Virus record (IMG/VR): IMGVR_UViG_3300005735_000011
Coordinates: 1-34,916 of that record
DNA: 34,916 bases
DNA from: a virus
Reading direction: 5' to 3' (one strand)
Translations under genes and position numbers: made by a program
Part shown: positions 16,139 to 27,000 of the stretch, piece after piece
How the letters are laid out: each line of letters opens with the position of its first letter
Numbering within the stretch: position 1 is the stretch's first letter
Notes under the pieces: model-generated
The model's input: only the letters and a program-made list of their open reading frames with translations
The model's database searches: none
Told to the model about the DNA's origin: nothing

Positions 16139-19100
16139 ATGAGTAAAAACCGTAGCAAAAGAAATACTAAAGAGGCTTTGAAAAAATTAAAAGCCAAACG
16201 TGCTCGTGTAAAATATAGCACTGGTGGTTATCGAAGCGACCAGTCTCTTGGTTATACTCCGTCAACAGGTAATACATCTGTTCGCCAGATACCTCTTTTT
16301 ATTCCAAGAGAAGATTTTGGTGATTTTGATGTCGAAGACGACCCTTTTGATCAAAGTGATTACCTTGATGTAGGCTACGATCCGACTTCTAGTGGTGGCA
16401 TGAGTGTAGGAACATACGGATTCAATACAAATATTCCAGCACCTACTGGCGTTGGTATTAATGGTGGCTCAGGAGGCGGTGGTTCAAGCGCAGGCGGGCA
16501 AGGCGGGAGAAATAGAACTCCAACTGAAGAAAAAACTGAAGAAGAAAAGAAAAAAGAACAAGAAGAAAGAGATGCTGCAAACGAAGCTTTTGGTTTTCCC
16601 ACTAGCTCCGATAGGTCTTCAGAAGATGATGCAGACGAAGCGGATGCTACTGGTGATGGCACACTAGAGGGTGGCGGTGACGGTGGCGGCGGTGATGGTG
16701 CTGAAGAACCTCCACCTCCAGTTGTAGAGCCTGTTGATGAGGAAGAGCCAACTACAGGCGGTACATCACAAACAGGCAGCGACACTAGCGTTTCTACTAC
16801 AGGGCAACAACAACCATTATCAAGTCAACAACGACTAGAGCCTTCTGATTTAGAAGGTATGACTTTTAATGAGCGTAATGCAAAGTTAAAAGAATATGGC
16901 ATTGAAGAAAAACCTCTACCAGATTCTATGAAGACTTATGGAGAACAGTATGTCACTGATAGCGGAAGACCTCCTATATATTATGGTACTGCTGATCAGC
17001 CCGATGAACCTACTGTAGGTGACATAGCAATTGATTTTGCTAAAGGTGTAGTCATAGATGTAGTGACTGGCGCTGTGCTTGGTGTTTTAGCTGCAAAACA
17101 TTTTGGATTACCTGTTAATGAAGTAATGAAGATGTTTGGTAAAGCGGCATTTGGTGAAAGTGTTCCTACAAGACTAACAGGCATACTTCTAGACCAGTCA
17201 GAAAAAATTCCATATATAGGCCCAGTAATTGAAGGCGTAAGAGATATTCCGGGGACTGTAGGAGACTTTCTTAGCGATTCATTTATGAGTGGCTCAGATA
17301 CTGTTTTTCCAGATACAGGAGCAGGTACATTTGGTTATGATCCTACAGGCGGTATTAGCGTAGGCACAGGTGCAGGGACTGTAAGCGAAAGCGGTGGTAC
17401 AGCTACTTCAGGAACTACTGCTGCAACTGGAATTACTGAAAGTACAAATCCTATTGATGTACCTGAAGATAAAGGTGATCGTGGAAGAGCTAGTGATGAA
17501 GATGAAGATAAAACAGAAGATACATCAACAACATATGATAATTCTGATTTAGGTACACTATTAGGTAACTTAGATCTTGACGGAAGAAACGGAGATAACG
17601 GCATGGCAATTGAAAGAGATGAAAACGGTGTTCCTATTGATGCGACTAGCGACACTGGAACGGCAGGAAAGCTTACGAAGACGACTTCTCCGATTATCGA
17701 AACTATAGATGGGTCAGACCCCACTATAGCCAAGACAGACAAAACTCTCACTACTCAACAGGGTGACATAGAGCAACTAGCTCCTATGGAACAGGCCACA
17801 GCACCTACTGTATCGGCAGAGACTTTAAAGCCTGTTGAAGCCGCAGCCCCTACTACAGTAGATCAAGCCGCACCCGTACAAGCTCAGACAGTACAGACAG
17901 TTACAGCTGATCAGGTAAGAAAACAAAAAGGTTTAGAAGCTTTTAATCAAACGCCTGAAGTAGCTGAGTTTAAAGCAGCATCAGAAGCTCATATGGCTAA
18001 TCCTGAGCGTGTAGCGTTAATGGAAGCACGTAAAGCGGCAGCTGAATCGGGTGATACAGGCGCACAAGCACAAGCTGAAGCAGCCTTAAAAGCTTTTGAT
18101 GCAGACATGAACGCACGAGGCGAAGCTCTAGGTCGCAAGCAACAAGAGTTTATATCTACCTACGGAGATCCTGTAGCCGCTAAAGGTAAAATTACTGAAG
18201 GCTCTACAGCCGTTGCAACTGACGCAACACTTACTGAAAGGGCCGGAGTAGCCGAGCGTGACACAGCAGCAGAGCAAGCAGCGTTAGCACAAGAAGTAGG
18301 CTTTGATGTCTCTACGAAGTCTATGGTAGATCCTGTGACAGGTGAGAAGATCCAAGTAGCTGCAACACCTGCGGCAGAAGCAGCTCAGCGTGAAGCTATT
18401 ACAGATGACACGTTTACACCGATGGAAGCTGCACAGATTACAGAAACTTTAGGTTATGAAGCAGTTCAGAATCGTCCAGTTAAAGGTGAAGCAGCTCAAG
18501 GTGCAGCAGTTGAAATGCTTGCAGAAGTTGGTGATATGCCTCCTGCGATTGCAGAAGCTATTGTAGAAGACCCTGCAAAAGTAGAAGCTCAGCTAGATAA
18601 TGAGCCTGTAGAAGTTAGAGCCGCTATAGCTGCACTACCTACAGAAGCTTTAATGTCTTCACAGATGGAAAACTTGTTAGGTTCTTTAGAAGAAAATAAA
18701 GTTCCTGTATGGGCTAGACCAGCAGTAGATGCAACCAACGCAATGTTAGCTAAAAGAGGTCTGTCATCTTCTACCATTGGTCGTGATTCATTATTTAATG
18801 CTATTATTCAAAGTGCATTACCTATCGCTGAAAACAATGCTAATGCTTTACAGAAGCGAGCAGCACAGAACTTAGACAACCAACAACAAGCTAATCTTAC
18901 TACAGCTAAGTTAGACATGGAACGCCGCATGAATAACTTAGCTAATCAGCAAACAGCAGCATCTCAAACAGCTCAATTGTCTAATGACATGAAGAAACTT
19001 CAAAGTTCTTTTAAACAAGAAGCTGTAATAACTACTGCTACACAACAGCAGCAAGTACGTCTACAAAACTTAGAGAACCGTCAAAGAACTGCTGAACAGA

Positions 19101-20383
19101 ATAACAGAAACCAGCAAGAAACAATGGCGTTGAATCTAGGCAATCAACAACAAATGGAACTCGCTAACCTTGAGATTGAAGCTCAAGTAAACAGCGAAAA
19201 CATGAGTGCTGAGAATCAAAGACGTTTAGCAGAAATGAATGTAGCTGCGGAGTTTTTGTCTAAGAATGCTGAGTTGAAAAACTCTATGGACATTGCTAAC
19301 ATGAGCACTGAAGCTCAAATGAAATTAGCAAACCTACAAGCTCTTAACCAAGCAAGCTCAGATAATTTAACAGCTCAACAACAAACTGAGTTAGCTAACA
19401 TGGAAGCTGACTTAAAAACAAAATTAACGCAGGCCGATATTGCAAGTTCTATGGGTGTAGCACAGTTAAATGCAGACCAACAACGAGCTGTAGTTAATGC
19501 CCAAACGGTTGCTAATATTGATCTAGCTAAGTTTGACGCTAAACAACAAGCAGAGCTGGTTAATAGTAAGTTTGCTCAGACAATGACGTTAGAAAACTTT
19601 AATGCTGAAAACACAGCTATCTTGCAAAATGCTACAAGCCAAGCTTCTATGGATTTAACAAACGCAGACAACCGAACTAAAGTATCCGTTACTAATGCTC
19701 AAAACTTTTTGCAAATGGATTTAGCTAATTTATCTAATGACCAACAAGCATCTATTTTAAAGTCTCAACAAGAACAACAGATTCTTTTATCTGATACCGC
19801 AGCAGCAAACGCTACAGCACAATTTAATGCTGAAAGCACAATGCAAACAGATCAGTTCATGGCTACGTTAGGTGCTCAGATAGATCAGTATAACGCTACT
19901 GCTATTGATTCTATGTCTAAGTTTAATATAGAACAAGAGAACAAAGTCAATGCAGAAAACGCAGGCAATCAATTAAAAGCTGATATGGCTAACGCTTCAC
20001 TGGCTTCTGAGACAGAACAGTTTAACTTAAACATGGCAAATCAACGTGATCAATGGAATGCTTCTAACAGACAAACAATCCAACAAAGTGATCTAACATG
20101 GCGTAGAAATGCAAACACTGCGGATACAGCAGCTATTAATGACGCAAATAGACAGAATGTACAAAACGCTTTTAACATGAGCTTACAACAACAAAATCAA
20201 TTGTGGCTAGAACTTAGAGATGAGGCTACGTTTGCAAACAATAATTACGAAAACAACCAACAAAGAATAGTACAGCTTACAACTGCGGCTATGGCAGCGG
20301 ACACAGCTTATGCAGCAGCGGGAACAACGCCTGCTCAAAGCTTGGCTGAAACTTTAAGCAGCATTGGTTTAATAGATACATAA
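16139..20383 (+). CDS. Large internal virion protein with a 24-hendecad coiled-coil array
   Basis: A 1414-aa protein. ATG 16139 is preferred over the TTG at 16136. Residues 1-30 are strongly basic and end with VKYSTGGY. Residues about 90-240 are low-complexity Gly, Ser, Pro and acidic sequence, including a poly-glycine stretch. Residues about 296-320 are hydrophobic (GVVIDVVTGAVLGVLAAKHF), a possible membrane segment. Residues 530-850 are Ala/Glu/Thr/Gln rich and helical. Residues 975-1238 are an unbroken run of 11-residue repeats with the motif L-A-N-[LM] at the start of each 11- or 22-residue unit. The remainder is Asn/Gln-rich helix. By position and composition it is probably an ejection protein like T7 gp14-16, which build the channel through the envelope. 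The function is inferred and no enzyme domain is seen. Confidence 0.75.
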   Translation: MSKNRSKRNTKEALKKLKAKRARVKYSTGGYRSDQSLGYTPSTGNTSVRQIPLFIPREDFGDFDVEDDPFDQSDYLDVGYDPTSSGGMSVGTYGFNTNIPAPTGVGINGGSGGGGSSAGGQGGRNRTPTEEKTEEEKKKEQEERDAANEAFGFPTSSDRSSEDDADEADATGDGTLEGGGDGGGGDGAEEPPPPVVEPVDEEEPTTGGTSQTGSDTSVSTTGQQQPLSSQQRLEPSDLEGMTFNERNAKLKEYGIEEKPLPDSMKTYGEQYVTDSGRPPIYYGTADQPDEPTVGDIAIDFAKGVVIDVVTGAVLGVLAAKHFGLPVNEVMKMFGKAAFGESVPTRLTGILLDQSEKIPYIGPVIEGVRDIPGTVGDFLSDSFMSGSDTVFPDTGAGTFGYDPTGGISVGTGAGTVSESGGTATSGTTAATGITESTNPIDVPEDKGDRGRASDEDEDKTEDTSTTYDNSDLGTLLGNLDLDGRNGDNGMAIERDENGVPIDATSDTGTAGKLTKTTSPIIETIDGSDPTIAKTDKTLTTQQGDIEQLAPMEQATAPTVSAETLKPVEAAAPTTVDQAAPVQAQTVQTVTADQVRKQKGLEAFNQTPEVAEFKAASEAHMANPERVALMEARKAAAESGDTGAQAQAEAALKAFDADMNARGEALGRKQQEFISTYGDPVAAKGKITEGSTAVATDATLTERAGVAERDTAAEQAALAQEVGFDVSTKSMVDPVTGEKIQVAATPAAEAAQREAITDDTFTPMEAAQITETLGYEAVQNRPVKGEAAQGAAVEMLAEVGDMPPAIAEAIVEDPAKVEAQLDNEPVEVRAAIAALPTEALMSSQMENLLGSLEENKVPVWARPAVDATNAMLAKRGLSSSTIGRDSLFNAIIQSALPIAENNANALQKRAAQNLDNQQQANLTTAKLDMERRMNNLANQQTAASQTAQLSNDMKKLQSSFKQEAVITTATQQQQVRLQNLENRQRTAEQNNRNQQETMALNLGNQQQMELANLEIEAQVNSENMSAENQRRLAEMNVAAEFLSKNAELKNSMDIANMSTEAQMKLANLQALNQASSDNLTAQQQTELANMEADLKTKLTQADIASSMGVAQLNADQQRAVVNAQTVANIDLAKFDAKQQAELVNSKFAQTMTLENFNAENTAILQNATSQASMDLTNADNRTKVSVTNAQNFLQMDLANLSNDQQASILKSQQEQQILLSDTAAANATAQFNAESTMQTDQFMATLGAQIDQYNATAIDSMSKFNIEQENKVNAENAGNQLKADMANASLASETEQFNLNMANQRDQWNASNRQTIQQSDLTWRRNANTADTAAINDANRQNVQNAFNMSLQQQNQLWLELRDEATFANNNYENNQQRIVQLTTAAMAADTAYAAAGTTPAQSLAETLSSIGLIDT
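19061..19852 (+). repeat. Hendecad (11-residue) repeat array within the 1414-aa protein
   Basis: Counting residues from L975, units of 22 begin LQNL, LANL (1008), LAEM, LANL (1063), LANM, VAQL, LAKF, LENF, LTNA, LANL (1195) and LSDT. Single units of 11 begin ALNL (997) and IANM (1052). This totals 264 residues, exactly 24 hendecads, with no insertion or deletion. The DNA repeats are diverged, so this is a protein-level repeat rather than a recent DNA duplication. Confidence 0.85.
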
Positions 20384-20403
20384 TAAATTAAAGAGGAAAT
20401 ATT

Positions 20404-21510
20404 ATGGGCATTACAAGTATTTTAGGTTTTTTAGGTTCAGGCTATAATGCCGCCAAGGATGTTGTTAAAAACGTTGGTAAAGCATTTATAGACATTGGAA
20501 AAGACATCGCACAAGTAACTTATGATACGGGTAAACTTTTTGGCGAGGTGGCCGTAACCGGCACGTTAGGGATGCTCAACGCACTGCCCGGAATTGGTGG
20601 TGCTCTTGCTGACGGGCTTGTAGCAGGCACAAGTGCTCTATTTGGGGAAGATAGTTTTGTAACTAAAGGGGTTACTTCATTGATGGAGTTTTCTAAGAAT
20701 GTAGGCAGCACAGCTGTAAACACTTTTAGAACTATAACTACAGGTGTTGCTGATACAATTAATAATTTTTCTGGCACAGCAGCTAAAAAATTAGGGTTAG
20801 ATGCTAAAGGAGCTTCTGATAATTTCTTTGGCCCTAACTCTGCTTTCGATAAAAGCTTTGGAGACAAATCAAAATTTAAAAACCTAACTAAAACACAAGA
20901 AGATGTTGACGCTTTAACTAAAGCTTTTGATACTGCGGCTAAAAGTGATCCTGCTTTAAATATAGATTTAACGCCTTTTGATGTAAATAACTTAGGCCCT
21001 TCTTCTATAGACTTGTCAAGCAATGTTGCTAAAGCAACGGCAGAGCCAATCAACTTAGAAAGCACGATAGGTTTAGGTAAAGAAACACTAGGTCAACCTG
21101 TGGGCTTAGATGTAGCGGGTGCAGCCAAACCTAGCTTACTTCAAAGGGGCTATGAAGGTGCTAAGAAGTCTGTTAAGCGTGGATTTGGAGCAGCTAAAGA
21201 TGCAGCAATAAAAGAAATTACTGATGCGCCTGAAACTTTACTTACTGAATATGTTTCAGGTAAAATCAGAGACAAGATCTATGGTACACCAGAAGCTCCA
21301 GAAGCTCCAGACTACGGAAGCTCTTATGCAGGTTATGCTAGTGGTAATGTAGTGCAAGCTAACACTATTCAGTCTCGTTCTTCTACTTTAAGTGCGGATC
21401 AGTTTATGCGACCTTATCAACCTAGAAGTGGTAGTTGGGGTTATAATGCGACACAGTCAAATGTGTACGGTCAAAGAATGAGTCAACTTTATAAACCTCA
21501 AAACGTATAG
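20404..21510 (+). CDS. Membrane-active type internal virion protein (putative)
   Basis: A 368-aa protein with a strong start (AAAGAGG about 8 bases before the ATG). Residues 1-110 are a chain of amphipathic, glycine-spaced helices (ITSILGFLGSGYNAAKDVVK, GTLGMLNALPGIGGALADGL), the type of sequence that inserts in or lies on membranes. The middle is polar (residues 130-260). The C-terminus is Tyr/Ser/Gln rich and likely extended (SYAGYASGNVVQANTIQSRS). Lying between other large virion genes, it is probably part of the ejected internal core, comparable in size and position to T7 gp14-type proteins. No family is recognised with certainty. Confidence 0.7.
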   Translation: MGITSILGFLGSGYNAAKDVVKNVGKAFIDIGKDIAQVTYDTGKLFGEVAVTGTLGMLNALPGIGGALADGLVAGTSALFGEDSFVTKGVTSLMEFSKNVGSTAVNTFRTITTGVADTINNFSGTAAKKLGLDAKGASDNFFGPNSAFDKSFGDKSKFKNLTKTQEDVDALTKAFDTAAKSDPALNIDLTPFDVNNLGPSSIDLSSNVAKATAEPINLESTIGLGKETLGQPVGLDVAGAAKPSLLQRGYEGAKKSVKRGFGAAKDAAIKEITDAPETLLTEYVSGKIRDKIYGTPEAPEAPDYGSSYAGYASGNVVQANTIQSRSSTLSADQFMRPYQPRSGSWGYNATQSNVYGQRMSQLYKPQNV

Positions 21511-21524
21511 GTAGGTATTAAATA

Positions 21525-22145
21525 ATGTCTGATATTGCAGAACAGTTAGAAAAAGAAGCAGCGTCTAGAAAGCGAGCAATTCCGGGATCTTCATTAACGA
21601 ATGATCCAAAGAATCCTGCGCCTTTTGAACAAGCGCCTAAGTTTACAGATGTGCATGTAGCAGCTGAATTTGTTTGGGTTAAAATGATTCAGCCTAAAGC
21701 TTACATTGGTTTGATGCAGACTTTAGATCAAGGTGTACCTGTTATGACTATAACACAGGCACTACTTACTGAAGGCTTTCAAGGAGGATTATGGAACCCT
21801 GATTTAATGTTGATGCTTATTGAGCCTACTGCTTACATGCTTATTGCTTTAGCAGAAAGAGCAGACATTGAGGTAGTAATATACAAAGGACAGTTAGATG
21901 ATAAAGACGATACTGAAGAAATTTTAGGTGTGAGTTTTGAAGAGCAGCGAATTAGAGAAATGAAAGAGTCTGCAAAGTCTGGAAATGTTCCGCAGAATAT
22001 TGTAACTCCTGCAATGCTTGAAGAGCTAGAAAGTTTACCAGACAGAGAAAGTATTTTAGCAGCTCCTACACCTGAAGCTGAGGCAGCTCCTGAAGAAGCA
22101 CCAGCTCCAGAACAAGAAAGTTTAATGGCCCCTCCACAAGCTTAA
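21525..22145 (+). CDS. Conserved phage structural-type protein with IPGSSLTNDP motif
   Basis: A 206-aa protein. Residues about 18-40 read AIPGSSLTNDPKNPAPFEQA; this P-G-x-S-L-T-N-D-P-x-N-P-x-P-x-E signature is one I know from uncharacterised virion-region proteins of marine phages. The middle (residues 45-130) is a globular helical domain with hydrophobic helices (LMLMLIEPTAYMLIALAERA). The C-terminal 40 residues are Ala/Pro/Glu low complexity. It lies inside the internal-protein block with tight spacing on both sides, so a minor virion component or assembly factor is likely. The actual function is unknown. Confidence 0.72.
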   Translation: MSDIAEQLEKEAASRKRAIPGSSLTNDPKNPAPFEQAPKFTDVHVAAEFVWVKMIQPKAYIGLMQTLDQGVPVMTITQALLTEGFQGGLWNPDLMLMLIEPTAYMLIALAERADIEVVIYKGQLDDKDDTEEILGVSFEEQRIREMKESAKSGNVPQNIVTPAMLEELESLPDRESILAAPTPEAEAAPEEAPAPEQESLMAPPQA

Positions 22146-22157
22146 AGGTAAAACATA

Positions 22158-24074
22158 ATGGAAAATAGAGACGATATTACAAACTATGCTAGTTCTATGC
22201 TTGCTGGAAGTCGTAAAAGAAAAGACGATCAGTATAGAGCATTTAAAAATGATCGAGATCGAATGGCTTCAGAAGCACGTAAGCGTGAACGAAAGCAATT
22301 GCTTTATGGTTACGGTGCAAAAGCTCTGTTGTCTATTGGCAATACTATGGTTAGACAATCTACAGAAAATTTCTTAAACCAAGAAAAGTTATTGCAGAAT
22401 AATATTAAGTTTAAATCTGCGGTAAACGGAGCTACTGATCGTAATAACCAACGTCAAGAAGCTCTTTCTTACGAAGGTGGCGAAGCAGAATATTATCGGG
22501 CTAAAGCTGCGGCAGAGATTACAACTGCATTTAATAGAGCAATCCCCGACTCATATAGCGCAACTCAACGTGCTCAACTTCTTTACAACGAAAGCGTAGA
22601 GGCAGGTAAACAACTACAAAAACTTTATGCAGACTCTGCTGACCAAGACAGGCTATTAATAGAGCGTGTAGGTGAAGACGGAGCTGAGGCTTATAACAAA
22701 GCTTTAGTTGCTGGTAGAGGAACTGATATAGGCTCTACGCTTTATCGCAAGTTTAAAGGGTTGTTTAAGAAAGGTGGAGATCCTTTAGATAATAGTTTAA
22801 AAGAATCTGAAGAGCTTATGAACATTGCCGGAGGTGTTAAAGCCTATGGAGAGCTGCGAAGAGAAGGTTTATCTCCATTTAGATCTAAAGAAAAAGTAGC
22901 TGAGTGGACAGCAGCTGCTGATGGAATGCCTTTGCAGATTGAAAGCTCTAAACTTGTTGAAATAAAAAGTAGTTTTATTCCTGAGTTTGGTGACGGTAAG
23001 CCTGTAGCGACAACAAAAACTTTTAGAGAAATTAAATATAAAAATAATCCTGTTCCTAAATATATAGATTTACAAACTCAAAGTGAAGTGACATCTTTTG
23101 ATATTGCAAACGTAACAGCTGCTAGTATAGTTCTTAAAAACAACTCAACAGAAATAAAGCAACTTAAAGTAGCAACAGCTCAGAATTTACCTAAAGATGA
23201 TCTAGATGTTTTAGGTACATATAACAGTTTACTTGTTGAAGATGCTACTGATAAAGATAGAGTAATAGATGTTGCAGATAATCAATACGCTAGAATGTAC
23301 ATAACTGGACAGCATTTAAAATCTAGGTATGGTTTTAGAGCTAAGCAAGCTGAAGTGTTGGCAGCTAAGATGCACGTAATTAATACTAAAACGATGATAG
23401 ATACAAAGGGATGGGGGACAACTGCTAATAATGAAAATAATCTTTTAACAGATAAATATGGTTCTCATCCTATGGTAGCTTACATGGCTATATTAGATAT
23501 TAAAGAAAATAGTCCTGTGTCTGTTAGCTTTAGTCCTAAAACTAAAAAAGCTTTATTAACTGACTATGCTAAAAATATTTCGTTTTATGATTCTAGACTA
23601 AGCACTGAAGCTCAAAAAAATCTTCGTACTTTAATTGCAGAACGGCCAGAAGCTGCGATGGCGTTTGAGAATATTCTTAAAGGATCTGAAGAACCACCTA
23701 CAGTTCCAGAACCTGTTGTATCAACATCAACATCAACCACACCTGTAGCTGCTCCTAAAACATATACTGAAGATGAAATTAATAAAGCTTTGAAGTATCA
23801 CTTTAGAACAAACTCATCTAAACAGAAAGCTGCTTTGGCTGGAAACCTTGACCAAAAAACACAGATCTTTAATGCTGTGGGTGGACAAAGTATTTTAGAT
23901 TCACAGAATAAAAAGCAAGCAAGGACTGATAAACTTGTTAAAGCTTTTAAATCTGCTAGTCAAAAACAAAAAGCAATTAACGGTTTAAGTGCTACAGATA
24001 AATTAGTATACGATTCATTAAAATCAAAAGCTGAAAAAGAAAAATTCTTAGCTGATAAAAGTGGAGCTGTTTAA
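22158..24074 (+). CDS. Internal virion protein (T7 gp15-like position), 638 aa
   Basis: A 638-aa protein coupled to the giant gene downstream by a TAATG overlap. The N-terminus is basic and helical (LAGSRKRKDDQYRAFKNDRD), followed by a helix with some membrane character (GYGAKALLSIGNTMV) and a long helical body. F203 begins FKKGGDPLDN, one of the F-x-x-G-G joints seen in this window. Residues about 500-535 are a Pro/Thr/Ser linker (PEPVVSTSTSTTPVAAP), followed by a lysine-rich helical end. Position and size match the middle member of the gp14-gp15-gp16 ejection set of T7-like phages, in which gp15 and gp16 form the periplasmic tunnel. Sequence likeness to gp15 itself is not visible to me. Confidence 0.7.
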   Translation: MENRDDITNYASSMLAGSRKRKDDQYRAFKNDRDRMASEARKRERKQLLYGYGAKALLSIGNTMVRQSTENFLNQEKLLQNNIKFKSAVNGATDRNNQRQEALSYEGGEAEYYRAKAAAEITTAFNRAIPDSYSATQRAQLLYNESVEAGKQLQKLYADSADQDRLLIERVGEDGAEAYNKALVAGRGTDIGSTLYRKFKGLFKKGGDPLDNSLKESEELMNIAGGVKAYGELRREGLSPFRSKEKVAEWTAAADGMPLQIESSKLVEIKSSFIPEFGDGKPVATTKTFREIKYKNNPVPKYIDLQTQSEVTSFDIANVTAASIVLKNNSTEIKQLKVATAQNLPKDDLDVLGTYNSLLVEDATDKDRVIDVADNQYARMYITGQHLKSRYGFRAKQAEVLAAKMHVINTKTMIDTKGWGTTANNENNLLTDKYGSHPMVAYMAILDIKENSPVSVSFSPKTKKALLTDYAKNISFYDSRLSTEAQKNLRTLIAERPEAAMAFENILKGSEEPPTVPEPVVSTSTSTTPVAAPKTYTEDEINKALKYHFRTNSSKQKAALAGNLDQKTQIFNAVGGQSILDSQNKKQARTDKLVKAFKSASQKQKAINGLSATDKLVYDSLKSKAEKEKFLADKSGAV

Positions 24075-27000
24075 TGTCAGATACCTTATTAAGTAGGATG
24101 GAACAAATACATTCTCGAATGAGTAACTTCGAGGACGTATCCGATGAAACTTTATTAAGTGATTCAGAAATAGATCAAATATCATCTTATGAGTTAAACA
24201 ACATAGCTAACTTTGAAAACAATCCAGAGGTTGTTCAAGACTATGATACTTTAACATCTTACTTGGGAGAGAATCAAGACTTCTTAACTAAGATGATGGA
24301 CAGTGATCAAGGCCCCGCTGAAATGATGCGTGATGATTTTATGCGTATTACTTCAGTGGCTGGTAAAGCTAGTGCATTAAAAGATGCTCCTGAAGAGGTT
24401 AAGGCTGCTTATAGAAACCTTAGAGAAAAGTGGGAAAGTGCAGAAGTAACTGGAACTGATGAAGTGCTTGACGCTGTTAAAGACTACGGCATGGATGTAC
24501 TTGCAAACTTTGAAACTATCCCAACTGTATTATCTGTAATGTTTGGAGGTATTGGTGGTGCAGGTGCTAGTGCGTCAGTACGTACTGGTGCTAAAGTGGG
24601 TTTATCTAAAGCCTTACAGAAAGCAGCAGCTAACCCAGTTAAAAGCACAGCAGCTTATACAGGCGCTATTACAGGCGTTCAAGACTTAGCTATGCAAGAC
24701 CTTGAGATTGAAATCGGTGAGCGTAAAGATGGCATTGATTTAGGTCAGACAGCTACAGCGGCTGGTGTAGGTACAGTTATTGGCGGTGGTCTTGCATACG
24801 GTATGGGTAAAGTGGCAAGTAAATACGCATCAAAGCGTTTAGATAAAGATTTAAACGAAGTTCCGCAGCTTAGTGACAGTAAAGGTATAGAGCTATACAA
24901 CGAAGGTATAGAAGGCGAGTGGATTCCTGCAAGCGGTGAAGCTGTTATAAAAGCTACTAATCGTTTGTTAGAAGGCCCTGAAGGTGCTACAATTGATCTT
25001 AAAGATGTTAATAAAGCAGCAGATGCTTTTGTAGAAGAAGTCGGTGGTGGCGATGTAGCAAAGGAAGAATTTAAAACTATTGTTACTGGTGCATTAAAAT
25101 CAGGTGCAACAGGTGAAAAGATAAAAAATAAAATAGCTTTTGGAGTTTGGAAAACTGCAACAGATTTAACTGGCAATATGTTTGGTAAAAGTGCTGGCGT
25201 ACTTACTCCATACACTAAGTTTTCTAAAACAGCCAAGACACTTCAAACACGCCTTAGCCACGAGTTTGCTGAAGGCTTTGGTAAAACAAAAGAAAGAATT
25301 GGTATGGACTTTAGCGAAGCTGCCGCAGCTATTACAGGTGGTTTTAATCGTAAGTATAATGAAATCGTAGAGCCTTTAGCTTTAAACACTATTAAAGGTA
25401 ATCTATCTGATGAGGTTAATGATGCGTTAAATAAAGCTATTCGTGGCGACATGAGAGGTACTCCTGCAAATATCCAGAAAGCAGCTACAGAAATACGAGG
25501 CTTGTTTAAAAACATTGGCGATCAACTGTACTCAGAAGGTATTATAGCAAATAAAATAGATAACTATATACCCCGTATGTGGAATCGTAAAGCTATTGAG
25601 TCGGATCAAGATTCTTTTGATAATTTACTTCTTTCTTCTGGCGAAGCTAAAGACTTAACAGAGGCACGAAGAATTTCTGACAGTATGTTGGATATTGAAA
25701 ATCAATTAGACGGTGGTACAGGCGGACAGTTCTTTGCATCTAAACGTAAGTTTAAGTTTAAGAATGACGCAACATTTGTAAACTTTTTAAACACTGACTT
25801 AATGGATGTTACATTAGATTATAACTTCCAAGCTGGTAAAGCTCTAGCTAAGAAAAAAGTATTGTTAGCTACTAATGAGAAAGAGTTTATAAACAACTGG
25901 ATTAATCCTATTGTAAAAGAAATGAAAGCCTCTGGCAAGACTCTTGATAAGAAAGAGCGAGAGCAGATTAGAGAGCTATACCGTTCTGCTACTGGTGAAA
26001 ACATGGGGCGTTACGGATCTAAAATGCAAACGGTTGCTGACGGTTATACTTTAGGAACACGTTTAGCTTTGCTTCCTCTTGCAACTGTTGGTAGTTTAAC
26101 AGAGGTATTTATTAATATTGGTAAGTCTGGAGTTTTAAATTCTGTAAAGGGCTTTAAAGAAGCTTCTGAACTTAGCTTTAAAAAGGCTACAGGTGATCTC
26201 CACAGTGAACTTAAAAACCGTCACGGCTTAACGGCTGCTGAAGCTTTCCGTGAAATGAAAAGCTTTGGTATTGCAATGGAACAGGCACAGGCTCAAATCG
26301 GAAACCGTTTAGCTGGAGAAGATCTTGCTTCTGAAACTATGCAGAATGTAAGTAACAAGTTCTTCCGTATGAACTTCCTAGACCAGTGGACAAAGTTTGT
26401 TCAGACCGCTTCGTTTGCTAGTGGTAAAAATCTTATTCGAGAAAATTTAGATCTTATCGCAGCTCATGGTAATCAACCGCCTACTGCTAAGATAGAAACT
26501 CTTATAGGTGAATTAAACGAACTTAACATTGATTATAAAAAAGGTGTTGAGTGGGTAAATAAGGGAGCTAAAAATACAGATGCGTTTTATGATGAGATGT
26601 TAGGTGGAGCTGCACGATATACCAACTCTGTAATCTTACAGCCTTCTGCGATGTCAGGACTTAAACCTTTACTGCATTCAAACCCTAAGACTTCAATAGC
26701 TTTTCAGTTGTTGGGCTATCCCGCAGCTTTTACAAACACAGTTCTTAAAGGAGCTGCGAAGGCTATAACTAAAGATACAAAAAGGAACGCACCAAGGCTT
26801 GCATTAGCAGGTTTACTTATGACTGAAACAGCCCGCATGACTAATTACTTTAGAAGTGATGGTAAAAGCGAAAGAGATGTTACGCCTACAGAAGCTAGAT
26901 TAAGTGCTATTAAGCGTTGGGGTGGTAACGGTTTACTTTTTGACAACTTACAAAGAGCTTCAGATGCTGCAAAATATTCAGGCACAGTGTCTGGATATGC

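Noticed and set aside
16375-16785. Minus-strand frame of 136 codons
   Set aside because: Its Ser/Pro-rich content is the complement of the Gly/Asp/Glu low-complexity part of the 1414-aa protein.
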